A model generated the notes under the pieces. It ran no database searches, was not told the DNA's origin, and saw only the letters and a list, made by a program, of their open reading frames with translations. A DNA stretch of 48,571 nucleotides from Actinomycetes bacterium (GTDB lineage Bacteria; Actinomycetota; Acidimicrobiia; Acidimicrobiales; JABEUL01), in NCBI GenBank assembly GCA_021777355.1, contig JAJYDO010000010.1, positions 1 through 48,571 of the forward strand, in the 5' to 3' direction. Positions 8,107 through 16,539 of the stretch are shown in pieces; position 1 is the stretch's first letter, and each line of letters starts with the position of its first letter. Made by a program: the position numbers and the translations under genes.

Positions 8107-11100
8107 CTAGCCCTTAGCGATGGCTATCTCTACTCTGCCGCCATCTGGCAACTCTGTGTCTACTAGAAATGGATCTGCCATATTGGCTTTAAGGTCAACA
8201 TTTGGATCCTCTGTTATTGAAATTTCACTTTCGCACAAAACTGAAGCCGCAATACTTGCCAAGTGCGGTGTAACTTGATCCAAGACGGCTCGGTTGGATC
8301 TGATTGAAATTTCAATTCGGTCAGTCACAACGTAATTGGCATCTTTTCTGGCATTTTGGATAATTCGAATCAGGTCGCGTGCCGCTCCTTCTGCTTTAAG
8401 CTCAGGAGTCAGATTAAGGTCCAGCGTGATGATTCCTTCTTCGTTCTCTAGAACTCGGGCAGAAACTTGGTCTTTTGGAACAAGAATTAATGTAGCTTCC
8501 TCTTCTTCTAATTCCACGCCTAGGACCTCAACCTTGCCTTCTTTTGTCTTAGTCCAGTTTTCAGCTTTCACGGCCCGCAAGACATCCTGAGTCATTGCTC
8601 CCAGTCTCGGCCCGAGCACACCCGGGACGACATTTAATTTCAATGTCGCATACGGTCCCATGTCTTTTACCAACCTGACTTCCTTGACATTCAATTCATC
8701 TTTGATTAATTCCACAAAAGCCTCAAGATCATTGGCGCTTTTTGAAGCGATTGTAAGGGATGCAAGGGGAAGCCTCGCTCTTAAATTGTTAGCTTTTCGA
8801 ATCGAATGGCCCAATGAGCACACTTGCCTAACCAAATCCATTGATGCCACCAATTCCGGATTATCCGGGAGATTCTCAATATCAGGCCAATTGGTGAGGT
8901 GCACGCTCCTCTCACCCGTCAGTCCCTTATAAATTGACTCGGACAAAAGCGGGAGCAATGGAGCTGAAACTTTGCACATGAGATATAAAACGCTGTGCAA
9001 TGTGTCGTAAGCAGCCTGTTTGGACTCAGCCAATACAGGGTCGCCGTTTGGCGCCCAAAACCTATCTCTGGATCGCCTTATGTACCAATTTGTCAAAGCA
9101 TCTAAGAATCCGTAAATGGAAGCAGTTGCACCTGGAAGGTCTTCGTTGTCAAAGGAAATTGTGACTTTGCGAACGACATCGGCGGCCTTGGCCAAAATGT
9201 AGGCATCGAGAACATCATCTTGTTCAAAATTCAACTCTCCACGCATTGAATCCACGTTTCCATAGAGGCTCAAGAAGTGCCAAGCGTTCCAAAACGGGTG
9301 CAATACCTGGCGTATTGCTTCCACGGGACCTTTGGCATCGATGACCACATCAAGACCTTTGCATGCAGGACCAGCCAAAAGAAACCATCGCATCGCATCT
9401 GCCCCCGCAGAGGCAAAAACTTCTTCAGGGTCCGGATAATTTTTTAATCTCTTGGAGAGTTTTCGGCCGTCATCGCCGAGAATGACTCCATGGGTGAGAC
9501 AAGTATCAAATGGATGCTTGTCAAAGAGCGCGGTCCCAAGAACATGCAAGGTATAGAACCATCCTCTTACTTGGCCGATATATTCCACAATGAAATCAGC
9601 CGGGAAATGCGAATTGAACCAATCGCTATTTTCAAATGGGTAGTGCAGCTGAGCAAAGGGCATGGCCCCGGATTCGAACCAGCAGTCAAGGACGTCCGGG
9701 ATTCTCACCATTATTGATTTTCCGGTTGGGTCGTCGGGATTTGGGCGAGTTAATTCGTCAATCTCAGGTCGATGCAGGTCGCTTACCATTACCCCGAAAT
9801 CACTCTCCAGCTCTTTTATCGATCCGTAAACATCGATTCTTGGGTAGTTATTGTCACTGCTTTTCCAAACCGGAATAGGCGTTCCCCAAAACCTATTTCT
9901 TGATATTGACCAGTCTCTCGCGCCTTCCAACCACTTGCCAAATGCTCCGTCCCTGACATGTTCTGGAATCCAGCGAATCTCCTTATTCAATTCCAGCATT
10001 CGATCTTTAATATTGGTCACTGCAATGAACCAAGAGCTCACTGCTTTGTAAACAAGCGGAGTGTCGCTCCTCCAGCAGTGCGGATAGGAATGCTCATAGT
10101 CATGTTGTTCAAATAGTTGGCCGCGATCATCCAGCACTTCTATTACTTTGCTATTGGATTCAAATACCTGTAGGCCGCTAAAATCGGAAACTTCATTGGT
10201 AAAGCGAGCCCTGTCATCTATGGGACAGACCACCCCAATGCCACCTTGAGCGCATACTGCCTGGTCATCTTCTCCAAATCCCGGTGCGAGATGAACAATT
10301 CCAGTCCCGTCTTCTGTTGTGACAAATGCCGCAGCCAGGACAGTAAATGCATTCTCGCTATCTTTAAAGTAAGGAAATAACGGAGTGTAGGTATTGCCAA
10401 CCAGATCACTTCCCTTTAGCTCGCCGACCTCTTCGATAGTGCTGACATCACTTTGGTCGTCGCTAACTTCTTGGGAAAGATAGGTCCTATAAGCCTCTAC
10501 TCTTTCTTTGGCAATCACGAGGTGCGCCAAAGCATTCCTTGGATCCTTTATGACCGAATAAGTGATGTCGGGCCCAACGGCCAAAGCGAGATTGGAGGGA
10601 AGTGTCCACGGAGTAGTTGTCCAAACCAGCGCCGTTAGTGATGACTCTTGATCGAAGGGACTAGTTGAGTCCAGCTTGAATCTCACAGTGACCGACGGGT
10701 CAACCCTTTGGCGATAGGAATCATCTTGGCGTGTTTCAAAGTTGGAAAGCGGAGTTTCACACTCCCAGCAATAAGGCAGAACCTTATAACCTTCGTAAGC
10801 CAGATCCTTTTCCCAAAGTTGTTTGAATGCCCAGATTACACTCTCCATATAATCGGTGTTCATGGTCTTATAGTCATGTTCCATGTCGACCCATCTGGCC
10901 TGGCGACGGACGTATCGCTCCCATGTATCAGTTGTCCTGAGCACAAGCGATCTGCAGTGAGCATTGAACTTATCTATGCCAAATTCAGTAATTGCTATCC
11001 GACCCGATACCCCAAGCTCAGATTCGGCGGCCATCTCAGCCGGCAAACCGTGGCAGTCCCAACCAAAGCGTCTTTCAACCCGCTTTCCTCTCATGGTTTG

Positions 11101-11352
11101 GTAACGGGGAAGGGCATCTTTGATGAATCCGGTTAATATGTGGCCATAGTGAGGGAGGCCATTTGCAAATGGAGGACCGTCGTAAAAGACGTATTCATTA
11201 GGGGATCCTTCAGCCGTTTGGGCAGGTCTCATCTCAATGGAGGCGGCGAAAGTCTCATCTTTGTCCCAGAAATCAAGTATCTCCATTTCGATATCTGGGA
11301 GGTTGGGCGCTGATGGAACTGGTGGGTATGGGTTAAAATCCTGATCGGTCAT
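8107..11352 (-). CDS. ileS: Isoleucyl-tRNA synthetase (long, eukaryote-like type)
   Basis: This charges tRNA-Ile and edits misactivated valine. The 1081 residues carry the class I signatures: DGPPFANGLPHYGH (HYGH at 68-71, the HIGH box), the editing domain with TTPWTLPSNLALAVGP, the WCFES-like DVLDCWFESGAMPFAQ, and KLSKR of the KMSKS loop in DGRKLSKRLKNYPDP. Length and motif wording fit type 2 IleRS, the class in which mupirocin-insensitive enzymes occur. Resistance is inferred, not shown. No zinc-finger tail of the type 1 enzyme is seen. The upstream 110 bases contain no T-box consensus, although some actinobacterial ileS genes have one. It diverges from the DksA-like gene. Confidence 0.96.
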   Translation of the reverse strand: MTDQDFNPYPPVPSAPNLPDIEMEILDFWDKDETFAASIEMRPAQTAEGSPNEYVFYDGPPFANGLPHYGHILTGFIKDALPRYQTMRGKRVERRFGWDCHGLPAEMAAESELGVSGRIAITEFGIDKFNAHCRSLVLRTTDTWERYVRRQARWVDMEHDYKTMNTDYMESVIWAFKQLWEKDLAYEGYKVLPYCWECETPLSNFETRQDDSYRQRVDPSVTVRFKLDSTSPFDQESSLTALVWTTTPWTLPSNLALAVGPDITYSVIKDPRNALAHLVIAKERVEAYRTYLSQEVSDDQSDVSTIEEVGELKGSDLVGNTYTPLFPYFKDSENAFTVLAAAFVTTEDGTGIVHLAPGFGEDDQAVCAQGGIGVVCPIDDRARFTNEVSDFSGLQVFESNSKVIEVLDDRGQLFEQHDYEHSYPHCWRSDTPLVYKAVSSWFIAVTNIKDRMLELNKEIRWIPEHVRDGAFGKWLEGARDWSISRNRFWGTPIPVWKSSDNNYPRIDVYGSIKELESDFGVMVSDLHRPEIDELTRPNPDDPTGKSIMVRIPDVLDCWFESGAMPFAQLHYPFENSDWFNSHFPADFIVEYIGQVRGWFYTLHVLGTALFDKHPFDTCLTHGVILGDDGRKLSKRLKNYPDPEEVFASAGADAMRWFLLAGPACKGLDVVIDAKGPVEAIRQVLHPFWNAWHFLSLYGNVDSMRGELNFEQDDVLDAYILAKAADVVRKVTISFDNEDLPGATASIYGFLDALTNWYIRRSRDRFWAPNGDPVLAESKQAAYDTLHSVLYLMCKVSAPLLPLLSESIYKGLTGERSVHLTNWPDIENLPDNPELVASMDLVRQVCSLGHSIRKANNLRARLPLASLTIASKSANDLEAFVELIKDELNVKEVRLVKDMGPYATLKLNVVPGVLGPRLGAMTQDVLRAVKAENWTKTKEGKVEVLGVELEEEEATLILVPKDQVSARVLENEEGIITLDLNLTPELKAEGAARDLIRIIQNARKDANYVVTDRIEISIRSNRAVLDQVTPHLASIAASVLCESEISITEDPNVDLKANMADPFLVDTELPDGGRVEIAIAKG

Positions 11353-11434
11353 AGTCTCTTAAAATGTAGTTTTGATCTCCTATTTTGCCACATGTGCAAC
11401 ATAGGTCCGTAGAAGTGGCTATTCTATTCTTCTT

Positions 11435-11456
11435 TATAGCGGATATTTGCGCTATA
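11435..11456 (+). promoter_or_regulatory. Inverted repeat in the ileS/dksA-like divergent promoter region
   Basis: TATAGC (11435-11440) and GCTATA (11451-11456) form an inverted repeat with a 10-base centre. The right arm runs into TATAGT, which could serve as a -10 for the rightward gene 40 bases later. It is a plausible operator or promoter element. The support is weak. Confidence 0.3.
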
Positions 11457-11498
11457 GTCCCCTAATTCGAAGTGATTTCAGGGTGAAGGAGTAAAAAT

Positions 11499-12404
11499 AT
11501 GGCAAAAGCCGTCAAAAAAGTTGTTAAAAAGGCTTCAGCAGCCAAGAAAACTACAGCAACCAAGAAAGTTGTTGCCAAAACGCCTGCGAAGAAAGTCGCA
11601 GTTAAAAAGACACCACAAAAGCAGTCAATTGTCAAAACATTGAAAAAAGCTGTTGCAAGCGCTGCCAAAAAAGCTTCGCCGGCGAAAAAAGTAGCGGCCA
11701 CGAAGGCAACAAAAGCAGTGAAGACAACAACAACCAAGAAAGTTGTTGCCAAAACGCCTGCGAAGAAAGTTGTTGCCAAAACGCCTGTCAAGAAGGTAGT
11801 AGTGAAAAAAGTTGCCAAAAAGGTAACGACTCCAATAGCCAAACCCTCCAAGGAAGCCGCCAAAGCTACAAAGGCACCCGCTAAATCTCTAGAGAAGAAA
11901 AAAGCCACAGTTACCCCTATTACCTCTGCAAAATCAAAGGAAAAGCCAAAAGTCAAAGAAGCTAAAAAAGTTGAAGAAGTTGAAGCTTCGGTAATTGTAT
12001 TTAAAAAGATCTCTCCTAAGAAAATAAGCGAAGCGGACAAGAAGTTCTTTGAAGAGCAGAAAAAACTCCTTGAAGAAGAGAAGAGGATTCACCTTCAACA
12101 AGCAGCATCCCTCAAAGCCGAAGCCGATTCCTTGATTGAAGAGTTTGAGCCAGGTGATGTTCAATTCGATGACGAATCAGGTGAAGGCGGGACGCTTTCG
12201 GTCGAAAGAGAGAGGGATCAGTTCTTATCGGCCCAAGCCATGGCTACCGTGGAAGAAATTGATGCTGCTATGAAGAGAATTTCAATCGGCACCTATGGAG
12301 TTTGCGAACACTGCCACCAGCCAATTCCAAAACCAAGACTAAAGGTCATGCCCTTTGCCCGTCTTTGCGTGGCCTGCAAGAGCGGTGGTCTTTCTAGAAG
12401 ATGA
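11499..12404 (+). CDS. Histone H1-like lysine-rich protein with C-terminal TraR/DksA zinc finger
   Basis: Residues 1 to about 145 are built from KKVVAKTPAKK-type repeats, like eukaryotic H1 tails and the basic tails of mycobacterial HU. Residues about 170-215 form a charged helix (FFEEQKKLLEEEKRIH). The C-terminus is a DksA/TraR domain: MATVEEIDAAMKRISIGTYG followed by CEHC (269-272) and CVAC (290-293). DksA-type proteins enter the RNA polymerase secondary channel, and the basic tail should bind DNA or other polyanions. A 40-base segment is repeated exactly in the DNA (11557-11596 and 11731-11770). GAAGGAG precedes the ATG. The stop overlaps the lspA start (ATGA), so the two are translationally coupled. 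The fused architecture is seen directly; the combined role is inferred. Confidence 0.85.
   Translation: MAKAVKKVVKKASAAKKTTATKKVVAKTPAKKVAVKKTPQKQSIVKTLKKAVASAAKKASPAKKVAATKATKAVKTTTTKKVVAKTPAKKVVAKTPVKKVVVKKVAKKVTTPIAKPSKEAAKATKAPAKSLEKKKATVTPITSAKSKEKPKVKEAKKVEEVEASVIVFKKISPKKISEADKKFFEEQKKLLEEEKRIHLQQAASLKAEADSLIEEFEPGDVQFDDESGEGGTLSVERERDQFLSAQAMATVEEIDAAMKRISIGTYGVCEHCHQPIPKPRLKVMPFARLCVACKSGGLSRR
11557..11596 (+). repeat. 40-bp exact direct repeat, copy 1 (within lysine-rich tail)
   Basis: The segment beginning CAACCAAGAAAGTTGTTGCC is identical over 40 bases to 11731-11770. A third, shorter copy of its core follows at about 11765-11787. It encodes TKKVVAKTPAKK units, and its exactness suggests recent duplication or slippage. 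Confidence 0.85.
11731..11770 (+). repeat. 40-bp exact direct repeat, copy 2 (within lysine-rich tail)
   Basis: Identical to 11557-11596. A tail-length polymorphism between strains would be expected at this site. Confidence 0.85.
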
Positions 12405-12961
12405 CCCAAGAGTCGGGTGATAAACATATTTCGACAGAATCCAACGAGGATGATTCAATAATAGGTCCCACCCACCCGAAAAAAAAACCAAAAAAGAATT
12501 ATAAATACTTTGCCATTACAGGGGCTACCCTTTTATGCGTAGTTGCTCTAGATCAATTATCTAAATCCTGGGCAATTCATGCGCTTAGCAATCATTCAGA
12601 ACACGTACTGGGACCAATTTATTTTCAGCTCGCCTTTAACAGCGGGGCTGCATTTAGCATTGGAACCGGCTCCACTTTAATAGTGGTAGTAATTGCGGTG
12701 TTGGTAGTAGGCGTGATCGGTTCACTTGCACTTTATTCCAGCTATAAGCTGCAATCTTTTTGTTATGGGCTGATACTCGGAGGGGCTTTTGGGAATCTAG
12801 CCGACCGAGCGTTTCGCAACGAACATGGATCGGTAATAGATTTCATTTACACTAGTTTTTGGCCGACATTTAACCTGGCCGACTCGGCAGTCACCACGGG
12901 AGTAGTCATTCTTATAATAAGCTTGGTCATTAATAGAAAAGAATCCAGCGAAAGTGGATGA
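12401..12961 (+). CDS. lspA: Lipoprotein signal peptidase (signal peptidase II)
   Basis: LspA cleaves the signal peptide of diacylglyceryl-modified prolipoproteins in the cytoplasmic membrane. The 186 residues hold four predicted helices and the family motifs VVALDQLSKSW, FNSGAAFSI, GGAFGNLADRAF and VIDFIY, and NLADSAVTTG with the second catalytic Asp. An N-terminal extension of about 40 mostly polar and lysine-rich residues (HPKKKPKKNYKY) precedes helix 1 and is longer than in most LspA. Several lipoproteins that need it are encoded in this window. It overlaps the DksA-like gene by 4 bases and the rluD-type gene by 8. Confidence 0.95.
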   Translation: MTQESGDKHISTESNEDDSIIGPTHPKKKPKKNYKYFAITGATLLCVVALDQLSKSWAIHALSNHSEHVLGPIYFQLAFNSGAAFSIGTGSTLIVVVIAVLVVGVIGSLALYSSYKLQSFCYGLILGGAFGNLADRAFRNEHGSVIDFIYTSFWPTFNLADSAVTTGVVILIISLVINRKESSESG

Positions 12962-13883
12962 CGTCTTAGTCATTCAAATCCCGCCGTCTTTAGATGGCGA
13001 GAGAGTCGATAGGGCAATTACGACCCTCGTTGACATCACTCGGAGTGAAGCCAGCGAATTGGTTAGTTCCGGTCTCGTAACTATTGACGGTCAAATTGTT
13101 TTAAAGCCGAGTTTTAGGCTAAAGCACGATCAATTGCTCGAGTTTCCAGATCACAGCCAAAAAGACGAGATTCCCATCGAAGCAGATAGCAATGTTTTAT
13201 TCGACGTTGTGTTTGAAGATAAAGACTTACTGGTTGTCGACAAGCCTCCTGGATTAGTAGTTCACCCTGGATCCGGTAATCTCTTAGGCACTTTGGTGTC
13301 GGGATTAATAAGTCGCTATCCCGAGATTGGAAGTATAGGTGAAATCTCTCGGCCCGGAATAGTACATCGGCTCGACAAAGGCACATCGGGGCTCATGATT
13401 GTAGCCAGGTCGGAACCCGCCTATGAAAAATTATCTCAGGCAATCAGCAATAGATTAGTTGAAAGGCGCTACCTGGCTCTTGTGGAGGGCAAGGTCTCAG
13501 GAGAGTTAGGGCGCATTGAAGGACCAATTGGACGATCCTTAAAGGATCCCACCAAAATGGCGGTGGTTATGATGGGGAAAGACGCCGTAACCAACTACGA
13601 AGTAAAAAGTCGGTTTTCGAATCCTTTTGTAGCAACTTATTTGGATGTGAAGCTAGAAACCGGCAGAACCCATCAAATCAGAGTACATTTTTCAAGCATT
13701 GGCAACCCGGTTGTAGGAGATTTTCGGTATGGGCAGAACTTGGCCAAGTGGTCGATTGCACTCAACCGACCTTTCTTGCACGCTTACAGTCTTGCTTTAA
13801 ATCACCCAATTTCCGGTGATCGCCTAGAATTCAAAAGCAGTATCCCTAGTGATCTTCAAGAGGTGCTGGACCTCTTTTCTTGA
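12954..13883 (+). CDS. rluD: RluD-family 23S rRNA pseudouridine synthase
   Basis: This isomerises uridines in 23S rRNA to pseudouridine. GTG start inside the end of lspA. An S4 RNA-binding domain covers about residues 15-65 (ERVDRAITTLVDITRSEASELV). The RluA-type catalytic domain follows with VVDKPPGLVVHPG, and GIVHRLDKGTSGLMIVA contains the catalytic Asp141. Later LETGRTHQIRVH and NPVVGDFRYG are also typical. The lspA-rluD pairing is conserved widely. The RluD rather than RluA/RluC assignment rests on the S4 domain plus this context. Confidence 0.92.
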   Translation: MDDVLVIQIPPSLDGERVDRAITTLVDITRSEASELVSSGLVTIDGQIVLKPSFRLKHDQLLEFPDHSQKDEIPIEADSNVLFDVVFEDKDLLVVDKPPGLVVHPGSGNLLGTLVSGLISRYPEIGSIGEISRPGIVHRLDKGTSGLMIVARSEPAYEKLSQAISNRLVERRYLALVEGKVSGELGRIEGPIGRSLKDPTKMAVVMMGKDAVTNYEVKSRFSNPFVATYLDVKLETGRTHQIRVHFSSIGNPVVGDFRYGQNLAKWSIALNRPFLHAYSLALNHPISGDRLEFKSSIPSDLQEVLDLFS

Positions 13884-13901
13884 CCTGCAATTCGCTTTGA
13901 A

Positions 13902-14363
13902 TTAGACGTAGTAGCGGTAAACTACCTGAGCTACACATACCGGCTTGACTTCACCCTCGGCCACAAAAGTTAGGTCGAGAGCCACTTGCGCACCTCCAGA
14001 CACCTCTTCATATGAAGCCACCACGGCTTTCACCATTATTTTTGCTCCAACTTTAACCGGGGAAGGAAATCTAACTTTGTTGCATCCGTAGTTAAGCCCA
14101 AAAGTAACTCCTTCAACTCTTAAAAAGCTTGCTAAAAGAACCGGTGCCAGTGAAAGAGTCAGATATCCGTGGGCAATTGGGCCGCCGAAGGGGCCCTCTT
14201 TGGCTCGCTCAGGATCCACATGTATCCATTGGTGGTCTCCTGTGGCATCGGCAAAAAGGTTTACCTGCTCCTGGGTTATTAAGTGCCAATCGCTTGAACC
14301 AACTTCTTGGCCCAATCGGCTCTTCAAATCATCTAATCCTGTAATAGTTACTATCTCTGCCAT
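13902..14363 (-). CDS. MaoC-like (R)-specific enoyl-CoA hydratase / dehydratase
   Basis: This is a hotdog-fold protein of 153 residues. The hydratase motif is intact: FADATGDHQWIHVDPERA holds the catalytic Asp and His, and GGPIAHGYLTLSL is the matching downstream segment. Such proteins hydrate enoyl-CoA thioesters in fatty-acid or alkanoate metabolism. The exact substrate cannot be read from sequence. It is the last gene of a leftward set starting with rlmN, with 30 bases before the preceding membrane-protein gene. It ends 18 bases from the convergent rluD-type gene. Confidence 0.88.
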   Translation of the reverse strand: MAEIVTITGLDDLKSRLGQEVGSSDWHLITQEQVNLFADATGDHQWIHVDPERAKEGPFGGPIAHGYLTLSLAPVLLASFLRVEGVTFGLNYGCNKVRFPSPVKVGAKIMVKAVVASYEEVSGGAQVALDLTFVAEGEVKPVCVAQVVYRYYV

Positions 14364-14393
14364 GGCTCAACATTAGCGGCAAATAACTTTGGC

Positions 14394-14750
14394 TTAGTTA
14401 ACCCACCTATACCCATCCCAATATCGAAGTTGCCCTGATGAGTGTTCGCGATACCACCCAGGGGGGCTAAAGGGCATCGGAAACATTAGGTTCGCAGGCG
14501 TGGCCAGCACTTTACTGCGCATCGAAAACTGCCAAATCAGTCCTCCGATGATGTTGGCCAAGACCACAATGAGTATCCAAGTTGTCTTTTCGGTCCCACA
14601 CATTTTGAAGCGATAGTCCTCGATACGTACAACTTCCACGATTTTAATAATCGTAAAAACTGTAGCACCTACCATGACTGCCATATACATCAGCCAAAAG
14701 ATTACAAATATAACCGGAAATACTGCCGATCCTGAATTTGCAAATAACAC
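14394..14750 (-). CDS. Small membrane protein with PLDc_N-like helices and a C-terminal DUF2510-like motif
   Basis: The 118 residues contain two predicted transmembrane helices (about 10-35 and 56-75). The second, in KTTWILIVVLANIIGGLIWQF, resembles the PLDc_N membrane module. The C-terminus has PPGWYREHSSGQLRYWDGYRW, the pattern of DUF2510 (PPGWYxDPxGxxxxRWWDGxxW), a short domain common in actinobacterial membrane proteins. The function is unknown. It lies in the leftward group rlmN to MaoC, 24 bases after the 125-residue membrane protein. Confidence 0.75.
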   Translation of the reverse strand: MLFANSGSAVFPVIFVIFWLMYMAVMVGATVFTIIKIVEVVRIEDYRFKMCGTEKTTWILIVVLANIIGGLIWQFSMRSKVLATPANLMFPMPFSPPGWYREHSSGQLRYWDGYRWVN

Positions 14751-14774
14751 TTATACAAGCCTATTCATTTGACT

Positions 14775-15152
14775 TTAGTGAAACCAGATTTTGACGTATT
14801 TTCGCGTATGGTCATGCAGCAGCAAAACCACCATGGCAATATCAAAAGCAATTCCAATTATGTTGGTAGCGACTATGGAGTAGACGAAAGCGCCGTAAGC
14901 CAACAGCACAAAAATAGACGCAGCTAAACCAACGGCCACCGACCAAGCCCATTTTCTGTCATTGGCCAAATAAATTGCAACTACTCCTTGGGAAACCGGG
15001 ATGACAAAAAACAGCAATGCAAAAACCAATGGTATTCCAGTGCCGGTACTTAGAAGATTTAAGACTCCAAATACAGCATTTATATATGAGAACACTATTG
15101 CAATGGTAAGTGTCTGAGGATGGGAGTGATTTATCCAGTGCCTATTTCTCAT
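14775..15152 (-). CDS. Hypothetical membrane protein, about four helices
   Basis: Of its 125 residues, most fall in four hydrophobic segments (about 15-33, 40-62, 68-88, 90-112). It ends with a basic tail. I recognise no family. It starts 17 bases after rlmN stops and is followed 24 bases later by another small membrane protein, so co-transcription is likely. Coding is supported by position, start and hydrophobic pattern rather than homology. Confidence 0.65.
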   Translation of the reverse strand: MRNRHWINHSHPQTLTIAIVFSYINAVFGVLNLLSTGTGIPLVFALLFFVIPVSQGVVAIYLANDRKWAWSVAVGLAASIFVLLAYGAFVYSIVATNIIGIAFDIAMVVLLLHDHTRKYVKIWFH

Positions 15153-15169
15153 CTAAATGTAATTCCACT

Positions 15170-16261
15170 TCATTTCTTTGCCAGTTCTACTTTCGTCTTT
15201 CCAACTTCTAGGTTAGTGGCAGCCAACTGTCCGCATGCAGCAGCAATGTCATTGCCTCTTGTATTTCTTATAGTTGTGGCAACGCCGTTTGACTCAAGAT
15301 AGTTGGCAAAATCCTCGATTCTATCCCGACTTGACCCAACTACAAGGTATCCGGGAGTCGGGTTAAGGGGAATCAAGTTGACATGTGCTCCAAGTGAAAA
15401 CGCAATGTTAGCCAATTTTTCTGCCTGGTCTATTGAGTCGTTGATTCCACTCATCATTGCCCATTCAAATGAGATTCTCCTCTTAGTTTTCGAAATGTAG
15501 TAATGACAGGCCTCAATGAGTGAATCTAAGCCATATCGACGAGAAATAGGTACTAAGTGCGACCGGGTTTTGTCATCGGCTCCGTGCAACGAGATTGCCA
15601 GTTTCACTCCGACTTCTTCGTCCGCGAGCTTTATAATCCCAGGAACTATCCCGACTGTCGATACAGTAATATGCCTTATTCCTATGCCAACTGAGTTGTT
15701 AATCTTATCTATCGCCTTTATCAATTTGTCATAGTTGGCTAAGGGCTCACCCATCCCCATGAATACAATGTTTGAGAGTCGTCCGGTTTTTGAAGAGCTT
15801 ATTGAATCTTTGAATGTATTTTGGCACTCAATTTTTGCAGCCATCACCTGTTCAACAATTTCACCGGCACTTAGATGGCGTTTGAATCCCATCTGTCCGG
15901 TTGCGCAAAATACACATTTCATTGCACATCCTGCTTGGGAAGAAACGCAGAGGGTGCTTCTCGATTTGTAATGCATAAGAACACTTTCAATTTTCGATCC
16001 GTCTCTGGCGGCGTATAAAAATTTGATGGTCCTGCCACGATCTGTCTGGCGCCTCTCAATTTCTTCGAGTTGCGTTTTGAATTGGGGATCTTCAGACAGT
16101 TTTAATCTCAGAGCTTTTGGGAGAGTTGAAGCGCCTTCTATTCCGAGGCTTGTTGAATAAATAGAGTGCCAAATCTGGTCTTGGCGGTATTTAGGTTCTC
16201 CAGCCAATGCATTTGCAATATCTTCTCGACTTAGGTCATAGATTCCTCTACTTTTCTCCAC
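15170..16261 (-). CDS. rlmN: 23S rRNA (adenine2503-C2) / tRNA A37 methyltransferase RlmN
   Basis: This radical SAM enzyme methylates C2 of A2503 in 23S rRNA and A37 in some tRNAs. The [4Fe-4S] ligands are Cys112, Cys116 and Cys119 in CAMKCVFC, preceded by SSQAG and followed by ATGQMGF. IVFMGMGEPLANYD is the SAM-binding signature. The methyl-carrying Cys pair is completed by the one in DIAAACGQLA near the C-terminus. GTG start, 363 residues, as usual for the family. It heads the leftward gene set. The intact second Cys and motif wording favour RlmN over Cfr. Confidence 0.95.
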   Translation of the reverse strand: MEKSRGIYDLSREDIANALAGEPKYRQDQIWHSIYSTSLGIEGASTLPKALRLKLSEDPQFKTQLEEIERRQTDRGRTIKFLYAARDGSKIESVLMHYKSRSTLCVSSQAGCAMKCVFCATGQMGFKRHLSAGEIVEQVMAAKIECQNTFKDSISSSKTGRLSNIVFMGMGEPLANYDKLIKAIDKINNSVGIGIRHITVSTVGIVPGIIKLADEEVGVKLAISLHGADDKTRSHLVPISRRYGLDSLIEACHYYISKTKRRISFEWAMMSGINDSIDQAEKLANIAFSLGAHVNLIPLNPTPGYLVVGSSRDRIEDFANYLESNGVATTIRNTRGNDIAAACGQLAATNLEVGKTKVELAKK

Positions 16262-16539
16262 AGATCAAACTTACTAGTACTTTGGCCGGAGGTTTTTGAA
16301 CCTTTATGGCAAGTAAATCGCCGAGTAGGCTTTGCTGCTTGTATTTGCATATATTGGAGCCAATGGACAAGTCTTCTTGCCAGGTAAATATCAAAAAGTT
16401 AAAAGCCGACTTTTTGCCAATGGATGGCCAAAGCAGTTCCATCAAATGGAATCATCTGCATTGCCAATTTCTGTCAATATTAGGTAAATCTAAGTAAATT
16501 CTGTATTTTCCGGCAAATCTAACCATTATCCTTGTTTGT

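Noticed and set aside
10708-11136. 142-codon plus-strand open frame inside ileS
   Set aside because: Antisense to well-conserved IleRS coding sequence; no ribosome site or recognisable domain.
11353-11498. T-box riboswitch upstream of ileS
   Set aside because: Looked for because actinobacterial ileS genes often have one. Neither the conserved T-box core nor a specifier stem is visible in this short gap.
11462-12040. 192-codon open frame on the minus strand, Phe/Thr/Ala-rich, looking like a membrane protein
   Set aside because: It is the antisense of the AAA/AAG-rich lysine repeats of the DksA-like gene; Lys codons read backwards give Phe and Leu. No start signal or family.
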